A stretch of 19,340 nt of DNA, taken from Spirogloea muscicola. Lineage: Eukaryota; Streptophyta; Zygnematophyceae; Spirogloeales; Spirogloeaceae. Made by a program: the position numbers and the translations under genes. Every line of letters begins with the position of its first letter. Position 1 is the stretch's first letter. Location of the stretch: assembly GCA_009602725.1 (NCBI GenBank), contig WELB01000200.1, forward strand, positions 101,223 to 120,562, in the 5' to 3' direction. The notes beneath the pieces are model-generated. The model did no database searches, had not been told where the DNA came from, and saw only the letters and a list, made by a program, of their open reading frames with translations. Below are positions 1 through 10,771 of this stretch, in pieces.

Positions 1-48
<48 letters not shown>
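1..48. repeat. Poly-T homopolymer at window edge
   Basis: The first 48 bases are all T and are followed at once by very GC-rich sequence. No splice acceptor AG follows, so it is not a clear polypyrimidine tract. With the poly-C run at the other edge it may mark a contig end or a sequencing or assembly artefact; a genuine A/T tract cannot be excluded. Confidence 0.9.
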
Positions 49-2364
49 CCTTCCGCGCCGCCCTGCGCGCCCGCGCCGCCGCCCTCGCCGCCGCCGCCGC
101 TGCCGCCCCTGCTCCTCCTCCACTGCCGCCGCCGCCTCCTCCCCTCGCCCCCCAGGGCCCCCTTTCCTCTCCGTCCGCACCCCATCCTTCCGCTCTCCCG
201 TCCTCGCCTCCACCCGTCTCGCCGGCTGGCAGCTCGCTCGGCCCAGCCACGCAGCCGCTGCTGGTGGAGCAGCCGCAAGGGGATGCGGCGGCGCCCGGAC
301 CCCCTGCCATCTCCGGGGCCGACTCGAGCATGGAAGTCGACGCACTACAGCGAGAACCGTCCGAGTCCCTGACGGCTGACCAGGTGCCACCTCGTGACCA
401 TCCCAACTCAGAATCCACTGCAATCTGCGAATGCAGGTAGTAGCTGGTCTGCCTTCTACTGAGGGGCCTCAGCGGCATGGATGGCATCCTCGTGACCACA
501 GACCAAATTCAGACGGTCTCTTGTTGGTCTCTTGGAAGTTGTGGCCTGACGAGGTCAGGCCGTCGGAGTGGGCCAGGTGCTGATTGGCCCCCGGTCAGTC
601 CTAGGCACAGCATGCACCACGAGCCTTTGTATGTTGCAGGTGCCCTGTAGGTGTACAGGCGCAGCTTCCATAGCATCACTACTGACGTGTAGCTCACTGA
701 CACGTCCTGTTCCTCCCGATATTAGCTATGTGCGGTTAGGCTCAGGGCCTTGCGTACTGTGTCGAGGAGAAGTCTGCCCTACTCGACTGTGTGGACCAGA
801 CTCAGACTAGGTCAGGATAACGGCGAATACTGTGCAGGTCACTACCAAAGGGGGTGAGGATGTCTGCGTAAAGGTTGCCACCTTGAAGTGCTCGTCCAAG
901 CAGACCCAGCTTGTGGAGCATGAGGAGAACAAGCGGGCAGAGCTGGCCAGCAGGCTGACCTCTCTGGAGAAACAGAAACATCGTCTGGTTCTCGCCCTGA
1001 AACAGGTCCGAATTTAGTGCCCCTTCCCTCCTCTGCTGTCGTTGGAGGGCTTGGACAAGAGTCCACAACTGTTCTAGCTCTCTGGCGCTGAGGCTTTACA
1101 GACTCGCAAGCAAAGGATTGAGGCTGCCGTGACCTTCACTGCCCATTTCTTTGGCTACATCTGACCCTATTGTAGTTGCAGGTTCTGAACAGCGAAGAGG
1201 AGAGCAAGCGACGACTACAGCAGCAACCTGGTACGATGCTTGTCAGAACATCAAGTTCTCCCCACTCTTCACGCAGCGAGCCAAATGCAGTACTCGCTAC
1301 GCCACCACCTCAGCCATGGACTGAAGGGTATCTAGGAGCAGCGAAGGCGGGCAATGCTGACTCGGACTTCAAAGGACCAGAAGTCACCAGCGGGGACCTT
1401 GAGGAAGGCGAGCTGGAGTATGGTCGGACGCCCAGCTCGCCCCAGCAATCTTTATATTCAGCAAGCTGTCCTCCAATCTTTGGGAATAGCGAAGTAGAGC
1501 GGGGACTGCTGAACAATCCCAGCTCGTCTTTGCAAGTTACTTCCCCACGATCACTTACCCAGCTATCCTCCCTCCAGCGTGAAGTGAGTGTTGGCTTTGG
1601 GATTCAGTCCTATCTCCTTGTGTGCGCTGCTGATGCCAACACCTTGTCGTTGCTAATGTGTGATTGGGTTGCGCTTGTGACATCATGCAGCTTCTTGGAG
1701 TCTTCATTGGTTGGGGGTTACTGCCTGCTGTATCCAGGTCCTTCTAGGCCACACATAGACAGCAATGCACTTGCCAACCCCACCCCATTTGTGTTCTCAC
1801 CTGTTTGACTTCTCGCTTCTGACAGGGCTCAATGGGCAGACTTGGAGGCTTCTACAGTGGGCAGCTTGAGCGTAGTGGCCCTTCTGGAAGTGACCGCTTC
1901 CATGGGAACGCGTCCTACAACCCTAGTAGTCCCTCCTACATGGTGAGAGCTGCTGCGTGATGGAACCACACTCCTTATTGTGAGCTGATCAAGCTTGCAA
2001 GATATGCTGCATTCTGCTTAATATAAGCATAAATGTGAACTACCAGGTCATAGCTGGCCTGGTAGTGACATCTATGTTCCACTCTATGCAGCACACTTTG
2101 CACGTTCAGCAGCAGCAGCAGCAGAATATGAAGGGAGGAAGACCACCTCATCTTCTTGGTGCCCTTGGCTCAGCCCAAGGACAGCAGAGTCGGGGTTCTG
2201 GCTACGGTCATTCTCCCTTAGCACAGGGAGGTGCTCATGGTTCCCATGGCCATCTATTCTTCAGTGGACCTGGGCTCGGGACCCAAAGTCAGAGTCCTTC
2301 GCCTCGCAGTAGTCTTCCTCAAAGTCCTTTCCACGATATGATTGCAGGATCTTGGCAGCGATAG
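49..2364 (+). CDS. Unidentified coiled-coil, Pro/Ser/Gln-rich protein, spliced, 5' end missing
   Basis: A consistent chain of phase-0 exons is visible. Candidates are an open 5' part from about 49 to 383 (donor CAG|GTGCCA, upstream end unknown), then 838-1005, 1078-1128, 1182-1583, 1826-1942 and 2092-2364 (stop TAG). Introns are GT-AG, with good donors at 1584 (GTGAGT) and 1943 (GTGAGA). The first part is Ala/Pro-rich with an in-frame ATG at 330 (MEVDALQREPSES). Exons 838-1182 encode a charged, probably coiled-coil stretch (ELASRLTSLEKQKHRL, then QTRKQRIEAA, then LNSEEESKRRLQQ). The rest is low complexity, with an acidic patch (GDLEEGELEYG) and a six-residue glutamine run at about 2107-2124. 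The layout faintly recalls plant CID/RPRD-type RNA polymerase II CTD-binding proteins downstream of their CID domain, but no CID is visible and I do not assign it. The join between 383 and 838 is the least certain, and another exon may lie there. The gene converges on the XAP5 gene. Confidence 0.55.
2107..2124 (+). repeat. CAG trinucleotide repeat coding poly-Gln
   Basis: Six consecutive CAG codons lie near the start of the last exon of the unidentified gene and encode QQQQQQ after HTLHV. In-frame CAG runs of this sort are common in green algal low-complexity proteins and can vary in length between strains. Confidence 0.85.
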
Positions 2365-2929
2365 CAACTGGTTTCAACTTAGATTCAGCTTACAAATGTG
2401 GAGTGCACTAAGTGGCCAAGAGGTCACAGCACGCCACCTCATGTGTGCTCTCGCTCTCCTGATATACCTGCCGCTAACCCCTGCCGTTCCCTGTGGTTGA
2501 TCAAGCCCTTGTGATGCAGAGCTCGTCCCAGTCAAAGCATTCAGGGAAAACCTGGATGTTAGATTGTTTTGAGCAAAGCATGGCTGAAGTAGCACTCACC
2601 GGCACATCTATAGTCAGTTGATGTTCCGCCCGGAATGGTCTGCTGCAGCAGCGGCACCATCTACTTCAATGAATGTAGCCCATATAGCCTCAGCAGAAAC
2701 TGTGAAGATGGCAATGGCGGCACCCTGCCATCTCTTGTGTTGACCGACTTGACCAACTGCCGTGTCACTAGCAGTAGAATACCTTACTTCAGGGCAGTTC
2801 ACACACATAAGTAGCAGCCAGGAGTCAATGGTCAGAATAGATTTTGCAGCAGAGAACGGAAGAGGGTTGAGGGGTGAGGAATGGGGAGGGGGGTATCGGC
2901 GGGATATCGTGCTCCAGCTGTCTCCATCA
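2365..2929. other. Convergent intergenic region, no gene seen
   Basis: These 565 bases lie between the stop of the plus-strand unidentified gene and the stop of the minus-strand XAP5 gene, so they should hold both 3' UTRs. Open frames here show no family motif. A TTACA at about 2390, which reads TGTAA on the minus strand, resembles the green algal polyadenylation signal and could serve the XAP5 transcript. That is inference only. Confidence 0.6.
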
Positions 2930-5427
2930 TTATGCTCCATGTATTGTGTACCGCTCCCACCTTTTCGTGGGATCATAGATCTGCACAGAATCAGCAATGC
3001 ATGTTCAGTACCTTCTTCTGCACCTCAGGCAACAAGACCTGTTGACTTGCAAGAGCTCAGCAAGGTTGTGCAGCACCGCTACCACAGTGCTCAGCATCTG
3101 CATTCATCTTCTTGCAGTATGCCATTGCAGCTGCAATGCCTGGCGACGAGCCAGAGTGATTGTGCTGGGAGCGCAAGGAGTGTACCTCCCATCGTGAGGC
3201 TGGGAAGATGTGCTTGTTCTTTTCGTACCAGTGCCGCTCCACTACCTTTCCCGCATGAGACTGATGCCAGACATGTCGCTTGACATTGTTAGGGACAAGA
3301 AGGAGCTGTCCAGAACAGCACTGGTTGTGAAGAGCCAAGAAATCTTCCACAAATAGGGGCCACTTGACACACTGGCTTCAGCTGAATGGCTTGGAGAGGA
3401 ATGACAGCCGCAGCATGTCTTGCAAAAACGGTCCAGAACGCACCTCGTCTTTCTCAATTGTGGCATCAGCTGTTGTGCGAATATCCTCGTGTACGTCAAA
3501 GTGGAATAGCTGCATAACATGTTCACTACATGTCAAGAGCGTCACAGATAGCGGCTGCATGCCCCCTGGTGCGCACTTGTGCAAGGTAGGTAAGCAATCA
3601 CATGCATATTGTTGGTGAGCCAGGCGTACCGGGCCACTCTTGCCACGAGCCTTGTTGATGATGAGCTCGTAGAAGGTATATTGCTGCTTACACATTAGGG
3701 GCCAAGAAACACGATTAACCTTCAAGTAACAAATTGGTGAGCCACTTCATGTTCTGCAGACTGGACTGAACAACTTGCTCAATTGAACTTTGGGCTTATT
3801 ACTTATCTGCCACGGGCACAACTGCGGGTCAACTAAGTCACAGCTTACAAACCCAGTAACACAGGGACACGTTTAGCAACTCACATGCGGTATGATTAGG
3901 TCCTCCTTGATGTAGAGCATGTTCTCTACAGATGAGGTTCTCACTTCTCTGAACTCCGCAGATAGCTGTTGTTGAACAGCCCTGAGGAACTCAGCAATTG
4001 TGTCCCCTTTCCGTACCTGCACTCAGAAAGAGTAGACAGCTACTGTTTAGTTCCTCGTAGAGGAACTAGATAAATCACCAGTGCATTGTTGCCCACCCTA
4101 TGCCCATGATTGCATCCATGCTCCTCCTGAGGACCTCCATATCTTCAATAACGTTGGAGGTGATGTTTGATAACGTGCACCTGTAAGACGCGACGATGAC
4201 CAGCTCCATCCCAGTAGCTGTATGTGATTTCAAGAGGTTCGTCTGTTCATGAGCCACCACCAAGGCAATGGGTTGGAACCAGTCACAGAGGACGCGACAC
4301 TTGGTCGACATTGAGAGGAGTCGTGCTCAAATACTATATAGAAAGACTGGGACAGGAAGAGCAAGCCATGGTGTTCAGTGCGTGCGCAAGAAGGGCAAGA
4401 ACACGCACTTTTGATCCTCTCTTGCTGAGCCATCCATTCTTTTCGTAATCTCGCCCTCTCCGCCTGCTCCTGAGCTTCACGCTCCCTGCGTTTGTCCAAG
4501 CCTTGCTTTTAGATCCGGCAATGTGCAAGCTTTTGCCTAAGTCATCGATGTGGCTCAGCGACTTGTTCATACTCTGCCACTGGCCACAGCACAGTGGTCG
4601 GAGTACCTGTCCGGGAGGAAGCTGGTCTCGACTGTAGGGTCCTTGCCAAACTTTGACAATTTCCGGGGTTGGCTGCCGTCTCCCAGTTCTGCTCCCGTGG
4701 CCCTTCTCAGCAAACCAAGCCCAGTAAGGAAGGAGAATGCACGAGGGGAGAAGTGGAGAGAGACGCAGCATGATAACCAGAACACAACAACTCACACTGC
4801 AACAATCAGCCGACATAGACAGTCAGCAAGGCATACAACGGGCCAAGTCGGCACTGTGACGTAGCGGCCAATGACTGGGAATAAGTGGTGGACCAACCTG
4901 AAAGGCCGTTACTTCTGTGCGACGGGCTGGCTCCGTCCTGCACCTCTTTCTCGTCATCCATGTCGTCTGCAAACGACAACAGCGTGGCTCCAGCCCTGGC
5001 TCGCCGCTGCTTCCGCTTCAGCACTGCCCGCAGCTCCTCCCTGCAGGTAGCCCCAGCGCACCGTGCTCAGAGCGGGAGGTGCCGAGTCGAGGGAAGAAGG
5101 ACTGGCGAGGAGGGCGCAGGGTGCTCACTCCTGGGCCAGCTGCTGCTGCTTCTCCTTCTCGTCCTCCTCGAGCTTGGTCTTGATCGTGGCGCGCTTCTCC
5201 ACGAACTGCTCGCGCGTGACCAGGCCCACCGTCTCCTTCTTGAAGGCGCTCTCCAGCACCTCGGACGTGCCCTGGCCGAACTGCAGCAGGCCCTGCCCCC
5301 CGCCCTCGGCCGACTTCTTCTTCAGCGCCTCGATGCGCTGCCGCTCCTGCTCGCGCTGCTTCTCCAGCCGCCGGATGCGCACCGCGTCCTGCGCCGACCC
5401 CACGTACCCGTCGCCCAGCCCCGCCAT
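2930..5427 (-). CDS. XCT: XAP5/FAM50 family nuclear protein (XAP5 CIRCADIAN TIMEKEEPER orthologue)
   Basis: Ten GT-AG exons on the minus strand join without a frame break into 1041 nt (346 codons plus stop TAA at 2932-2930): 5427-5129, 5040-4898, 4688-4607, 4485-4409, 4242-4181, 4016-3885, 3683-3630, 3509-3444, 3260-3186 and 2980-2930. The length fits the family; Arabidopsis XCT is about 337 residues. The N-terminus has the family signature [20 protein letters not shown], then a charged helix. Later hallmarks are [111 protein letters not shown] and the terminal [14 protein letters not shown]. In Arabidopsis, XCT is nuclear and affects the clock, small-RNA production and splicing; human FAM50A is a spliceosome C-complex factor. 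A nuclear, splicing-linked role is therefore likely. The gene shares its upstream region head to head with the EHD gene. The third acceptor (4689) is the least certain border, though phase supports it. Confidence 0.96.
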
Positions 5428-5565
5428 GGCGCCCGGCTGGGGTGGGGGGGGGCTCGTTCAGCCCTTGTCCCCTTGCCCCGGGGCCCGGCCCCCCCGAAGC
5501 CCTAAGCCCTAAGCCCTAAACCCTAAACCCCAGCCCCCCGAGCCCAGCCCCGCCCCGCCGCCGGC
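5428..5565. promoter_or_regulatory. 138-bp divergent (head-to-head) promoter and 5' UTR region
   Basis: This is the whole gap between the ATG of the minus-strand XAP5 gene and the ATG of the plus-strand EHD gene. It is very C-rich on the plus strand, shows no clear TATA box, and contains the telomere-like array described separately. Because both start codons lie so close, core promoter elements and 5' UTRs of both genes must overlap here unless there are further upstream non-coding exons. Bidirectional activity is inferred from layout. Confidence 0.7.
5499..5531. promoter_or_regulatory. Telobox-like interstitial telomeric repeat array
   Basis: Three tandem GCCCTAA heptamers, one ACCCTAA and a partial ACCCC follow one another without spacing. 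The AAACCCTAA core is the plant telo box, known in promoters of ribosomal-protein and other growth-linked plant genes. The perfect unit is the Arabidopsis-type telomere repeat; the GCCCTAA units are one-base variants. It sits 35 bp upstream of the EHD ATG, between two divergent genes. Confidence 0.85.
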
Positions 5566-8500
5566 ATGGACATCCTGGCGGGCCGCCCCCCTCCTCCGCC
5601 GCCCGCCGACGACCGCGCCTTCCGCGCCTGGTTCGCCTTCGCCGACTCCGGTGCGCCCCCCAGCCCCGCCCCCCTGCCCTCCTGCCCGGCTCCAGCGCCA
5701 AAGCCCGCTCACCTGCCCCTTCCGAGCCTTCGCCTGCAGATGGCGACGGGCGCGTGTCCGGCGGCGACGCGGTGCGCTTCTTCTCGCGGTCCGGGCTGCC
5801 CCGCGAGCAGCTCAAGCAGGTCTGGGCGCTCGCCGACTCCGGGCGCCACGGCTTCCTGGGCCCCGCCGAGTTCTCCGCCGCCATGCGCATCATCGCGCTC
5901 GCCCAGGCCGGCCACCCCATCTCGCCCTCCATGCTCGCCGACGCCGACGCCGCCACCGTCGGCCTCCCCCTCCTCGCCGGCCTCGACGCCGACCTCGCCG
6001 CCGTACGCCCGCGGCCCCGAGCCCGCTTGCTTCCACTGCGCGGCGCACGCGCTCGGCTGGCATCTGGCTGACCGGCTCCCTTGCACGCCCGCTGGTCAGG
6101 CAGCGAGCCCCGAGGGCCGCGGTGTGGCCGTCGGCTCGGGCGGCGGGCCAGAGGGCGAGAGGGCGGGCCCAGGCCCTGGCAGCACAGGTGCACACACATT
6201 GGTGGCTCACTCTGCGGCTGCGCTCATAAAGGCCCTGGCCTCAGGCTTCGAGCTTCGAGCTGCCACTCGATGCGGAGCTCATGGGTTGAACGTCATGGCA
6301 GTGTATTGCTGCACGCCGCGCTCTTGTGGGTAGGCCGCCACTTGCAGGATTTGCCTGACAGTACATCCCCTTCTTTTGCCCTCTACTTGGACATTGCAGC
6401 AGCTGGGCTTGCAGCTTCTGGGTACAACCGGCAATCCCACAAGTCGAGAAAGGTAGGAAACATGCCTGAACCTATATCTGCATTCAAGCTGCCAGATCTT
6501 CTCAATTGCACCAGTTCTGGTCAGAGCACAGTGCATGTATCCTGGCTCTGACTCGCACCGGTCGTGGACCCATTGGACTTGGACTTCAGCCCATACCTCA
6601 GGCAGCCGTCTCATCGGTGATTGATGGGCTGAAACGACTGTACTTCGAAAAGGTATACCACACTGCTTGGAACCAGCCAGGCGAGCCCGTCAGAAGTGGC
6701 AAGCTGCTTGACTGGATGCATTGGGCTGTCAGACAATGTGCTTTAGCTCCTGTTGTTCACTTGTGGCTTGGTCGACTGTCACGATGAGCAGTTGCAACCG
6801 CTGGAGCAGGCATATCGCTTCCACGACTTCGCTTCCCCTCTGCTGACGGAGGCTGACTTTGATGCACGGCCTTTGGTCATGCTCCTTGGTCAGTACTCCA
6901 CAGGTCAGGCCTCTCCAACTACTGCTTGCTGCTTTGCTTTGATGATGATCCTGCTCTTGCATTGGGAGCTCTCCAAGAGGTGCCCCCTCACCTCGATACT
7001 TTGCTCTGCAGGCAAAACGACATTCATCAAGCATTTGCTCAAGAGGGAATATCCTGGTGCAAACATTGGGCCGGAGCCAACCACGGACCGCTTTGTCGTG
7101 ATCATGGAAGGGGCCGACGAGCGAAGTGTTCCTGGCAACACTGTAGCTGTGCAAGCAAACATGCCCTTTCAGGGTCTTCAGAGATTTGGCACTGTGAGTT
7201 TCCACCATATCTGGTAGACGATGATGACAGTGTTACATCCTGTATCTAGTATCAACCAGCGTGATAAGCAACTGTACCATGCGCTTGCTAGACACTGCTG
7301 ATGTATACTTGGAGTTGATGGACATTTCTTGCAGGCTTTCCTCTCCAAATTCGAATGCTCTCAACTTCCTCACCCGGTGAGCTTAGCTCATCATTAGGCA
7401 TCCTTCTATTTCTCCCTCCACGTGGCCACTGCCTTTCGGCTGTGCAACATTCTTCACACTGATGCTTTGGACTGGTTCAAAGACTCTGTCTGTTTGGCCC
7501 TACACTTGCTGACGCTTCATGTCAGACAGCAGCAACTTTGCTGCTCATGTCCTTATTGCTTGTTGGCATTTGTGTGCTGTCAATACAGCTGCTGGAACAT
7601 GTGATGTTTGTTGATACTCCAGGAGTGCTATCAGGGGAAAAACAAAGAACACAGCGAAGCTATGATTTCACTGGCGTAACATCCTGGTTTGCTTCCAAGG
7701 CAGACCTGATTTTACTACTTTTTGACCCACATAAGCTGGACATCAGCGACGAATTCAAGCGTGTCATCGGCTCGCTACATGGCCATGACGACAAGATTCG
7801 AGTTGTGCTCAACAAGGCAGACCAGGTGGACACACAACAGGTTTGCAGCTTCAGAACCTTGCCTGGGTTTACTTGGGTTTCATTCTCTCAATGTTGACCT
7901 GGCATTATCAGGCATAGCAGGGTGTCTTGCATTCCAATGCAGAACAGCTGCTGATGAACGGCCTGCAACAGCTTATGCGGGTGTATGGAGCTCTCATGTG
8001 GTCCCTTGGCAAGGTTTTGAATACACCCGAAGTGATGCGCGTGTACATTGGGTAAGATCGTAGTTCTTTTAGCGTGATGTAGTCACCTCAGTGCATGCTT
8101 TCCACTTGATGCTCTGTCAGATCTCACTCACATACTGTGTGCACATTATCGAGGTAGGATTCTTACATGCAACTCCAGCTTCTACATCTGTCCGGGTCCT
8201 GCCAACAGCCATTCAACTGTTCTTTGCTTTTACTTGCAGTTCTTTCAATGACAAACCTATTCAAACCACGCAAGGCCCCCTTAGCCAAGAACTTTTTGAG
8301 AAAGAACAAGGGGATCTCTTGGCTGATGTCAAGGACATTCCTCGCAAGTCTTGTGATCGAAAGGTTGGCATGTGCATTAGAGCTGATGCAAGAACTTGTG
8401 GTTCCACTCGAGCATTTGAATGAAGGCCTCCCTTCAAAGTACACACAATGAAGATGGTATATTCATGTTGTGCTAGTCACTGTAGATTCTCCTGGGCAAA

Positions 8501-9086
8501 CAGGCCGCTCTGCATGTGGGAAGACATGTGTACACGTGCATACGTTACTGTCTTCCCTTCTGACTGCGAGATTTGAGGATGCTGACGCACTATGCTCTGT
8601 CTTCAGATAAATGAGTTTGTGAAGAGGGCTCGAGCTGCCAAGATACATGCTTTCATTATTGGACATCTCAGGGCTCAAATGCCAATGATGATGGGCAAGA
8701 CCAAAACTCAACAGCGACTTTGTGAAGAACTCGATTTGGAGTTCCGAAAGGTTTGCCTTCTTGTATCGATAGTGAGGGAGATGCGGGACGTCTTCGACCT
8801 CTCTTAGAGATTTAGGGCTTTATCTTATTCAAGTGTGTGTGTGCTCTCAGTCCCTCATGTTGTATTGCTGATAGTTGCACTTGTGTGCATTTTCTAAAAG
8901 GTGCAAAGAGCCCATCATCTACCTCTGGGCGATTTTCCTGATGTGGATGAATTTCGTGAGATCCTCCAAGGGTTCAACATTGACACCTTTGACAAGCTAA
9001 AGCCGAAGCTCGTCCAAGGTGTTGATGACATGCTTGGCCATGACATCCCAGACTTGCTTCAAAAATTCCGCAATCCTTACGATTGA
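5566..9086 (+). CDS. EHD1: EHD-family protein: N-terminal EH domain plus dynamin-like ATPase (endocytic recycling)
   Basis: Twelve GT-AG exons give 1644 nt (547 codons plus TGA): 5566-5650, 5740-6002, 6400-6452, 6532-6652, 6792-6903, 7012-7193, 7335-7376, 7589-7840, 7972-8051, 8240-8363, 8607-8750 and 8901-9086. Arabidopsis EHD1 is 545 residues. The EH domain comes first, as in plants (animal EHDs have it last), with an EF-hand loop at residues 27-38 (D27, D29, D31, D38). The G domain has P-loop GQYSTGKTT (about 207-215), PTTDRF, DTPG (about 295-298) and NKAD (about 361-364). The helical region ends in [24 protein letters not shown] proteins are membrane-remodelling, ATP-binding dynamin relatives acting on endosomes and in endocytosis. 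Exons 3 and 4 encode the family's variable linker; their borders (acceptors 6399 and 6531) were chosen on phase and are less certain. All other borders fall at strongly conserved residues. The start ATG follows the shared telobox promoter. EHD1 versus EHD2 orthology cannot be separated by eye. Confidence 0.95.
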
Positions 9087-9302
9087 AGTATACATTTTTA
9101 CTTACGACCACTGATAATTGTACACTCAGCTTGTGATCATTGACACAAGAACACATCCATATGTCCTCCTCTGTGCATCTCGACTTAAGGCTGCTCCTTT
9201 TGGAGGATCACATCCTTTGTGTTACAAAGCTCCATTGACTTTCATGAGTTCTTATATAGTGACAATGTCCTCATTGTGACGAGTTAGCGGAGGGTCAGAA
9301 CC
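9087..9302. other. EHD 3' flank, no gene seen
   Basis: AT-richer sequence follows the EHD stop codon and should include its 3' UTR. I see no conserved coding motif, RNA gene or clear repeat in it. Confidence 0.5.
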
Positions 9303-9470
9303 ATGCGATGCAGCACTCTTGCATCGGCGGTGAAAGTGGTGCGCCTATGTGATTTGTCTGGCATGCAAGTTGACTACCCGGAGCACAGGAGCACAGGGAG
9401 TACCACAAACCACTATTTTCTGGAATCCATGTCTATGCTCATGACAGCCTTCCATGAGAGGGTCCTGCGC
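9303..9470 (+). other. Candidate exon of an unidentified gene
   Basis: An open frame starts at an ATG and runs to a strong donor (CTGCGC|GTAAGT). It encodes 56 residues including VVRLCDLSGMQVDYPEHRS and YFLESMSMLMTAFHERVLR. Composition and donor look genic, but I recognise no family, and no following exon could be chosen with confidence. It could be the first exon of a gene continuing through 9788-9922, a fragment, or chance. Confidence 0.25.
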
Positions 9471-9787
9471 GTAAGTTTGTCTCCGCTACAAGGGACTGCT
9501 TGTGATGCAGACTTTGAGAATAGCTCACTGTTCTTTCTCTACGCAATGTCGGCCATTTATATATCTATTGGTCTGAGAGTTCTGACATATCTGAGGTGAT
9601 TGTAGGGTGTCTAAGTTACGATGCTACCCAGGACGATCATCCCTGACATGCCAGAGGGACAGGGGGTCGTTTGCAACAGGTATTTTGAGAGTGGCAGTGC
9701 ATGTAAAGATAATCCAATTACCTCCTTAAAGTCACAACTCCCCCCTGGTTATGGAGTGGAAAGTGGCTGCTGCCTTCAATTGCGAAT

Positions 9788-9922
9788 ATGGAAGCCAGTC
9801 GAGTGCATATAGAGGAACTGCTTACAGAGGATGTTTATGATACTCGTGAAGCAGCTGACTGGCCAGCTCGGAGCCCGTTCAGCATCCCCATGGCAGCAAT
9901 GGTGATACACATGAGCTGTCAG
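9788..9922 (+). other. Candidate 45-residue exon, unidentified
   Basis: The frame opens with ATG and encodes MEASRVHIEELLTEDVYDTR, then a stretch containing ADWPARSPFSIPMAAM. It ends in phase 0 at a plausible donor (TGTCAG|GTAGGA). It resembles genuine coding sequence in composition, but no partner exon or family was recognised. It may belong to the same gene as 9303-9470. Confidence 0.25.
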
Positions 9923-10044
9923 GTAGGACGAGAGCCTTCATGTGTAAGCTAGAGGCTGCTGCAATATGACCGCCATGTATGTGCTAAGGCAAGCGACTGA
10001 GGCACTGGAGAAATACGAAATGTATATACTTGGCTAGACACGAG

Positions 10045-10425
10045 ACATTGAGACTTTGGCTTGTAGCGCTCCCTGCTCTCGTCGGCGCTGGTCAGCCTGA
10101 AAGTCCGACTGCGCAAGTAGCGAGGACGGTTCTTGTGTAGCACCAGCATGTCGACCATTCGAGGCCACGAGATATTGCACGACATAGGTGCACCACACGA
10201 CTGGAAGCGCTTGACGAGGCTTTTCCTGAGAAGATCCTCCACTCCGAATGTGGCTCTCGATCTGGAGAGTGCTTAAACCAGTATTTGAGATGGCTGCGGA
10301 CTAGCGCCGGGTTCCATAGCTACAGTCGGAGTACTCACAGTTATGCGAAGCAAAGCGTCTGGAAGAGCATTGGCATATACACCCGAGTACTCACGAACGT
10401 CATGACTGCCGCCATTTGAGGCCAT
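10045..10425 (-). other. Candidate two-exon small gene, unidentified
   Basis: On the minus strand an ATG at 10425 opens a frame encoding MASNGGSHDVREYSG and ALPDALLRIT, followed by a consensus donor GTGAGT. After a short intron, an acceptor CAG|ATCGAG near 10264 can rejoin the frame and continue to a TAG near 10045. The same stretch is also open in a second frame (KRFQSCGAPMSCNISW, RPRYLRSRTFRLTS), so the true reading frame is unsettled. No family is recognised; it may be a gene fragment. Confidence 0.22.
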
Positions 10426-10461
10426 GGCACAAACACCTGATCGTCGAGTTATCATCATCAC

Positions 10462-10771
10462 CGGATATAAAGCTTCACCATTCCTTGCGATAGCATGACG
10501 GACAATAGAATAGAAGACCCCGGCGCCAAGTTACACAATGCAAGTGCGATCTGTAAAGCCAAGGTAGGCCACTATGTCATGAAGACAATATTCGGCCAAC
10601 GTCATCTATAAGTATGCAGCCATTGTTCTGGCGTAATAGCCCACTTCAGTCTCGTAGTTTTGCATAGGAATACAACAGAACTTCCCTTCCCGAAGTCATG
10701 GCCACCAGGGCTGGAAAGTCGATTGGACTTGTTTCGTATTGTGTACGTGGAACACGCAAGTGGCTACAGAT
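10462..10771. other. No feature recognised
   Basis: About 310 bases lie between the weak minus-strand candidate and the start of the diverged LINE fragment. Short open frames on both strands have no recognisable motif, and I saw no RNA gene or repeat. Confidence 0.5.

Noticed and set aside
2614-2997. 127-codon minus-strand open frame
   Set aside because: It overlaps the XAP5 last exon (2980-2930) in a different frame; the [14 protein letters not shown] end is the supported reading.
5516-6210. Long minus-strand and alternate-frame open frames over the EHD start
   Set aside because: They are GC-driven shadows of exons 1-2, which carry the EH domain with its EF-hand loop.
8805-8820. Single TTTAGGG in an EHD intron as a second telobox
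   Set aside because: One isolated heptamer in an intron is not distinguishable from chance.
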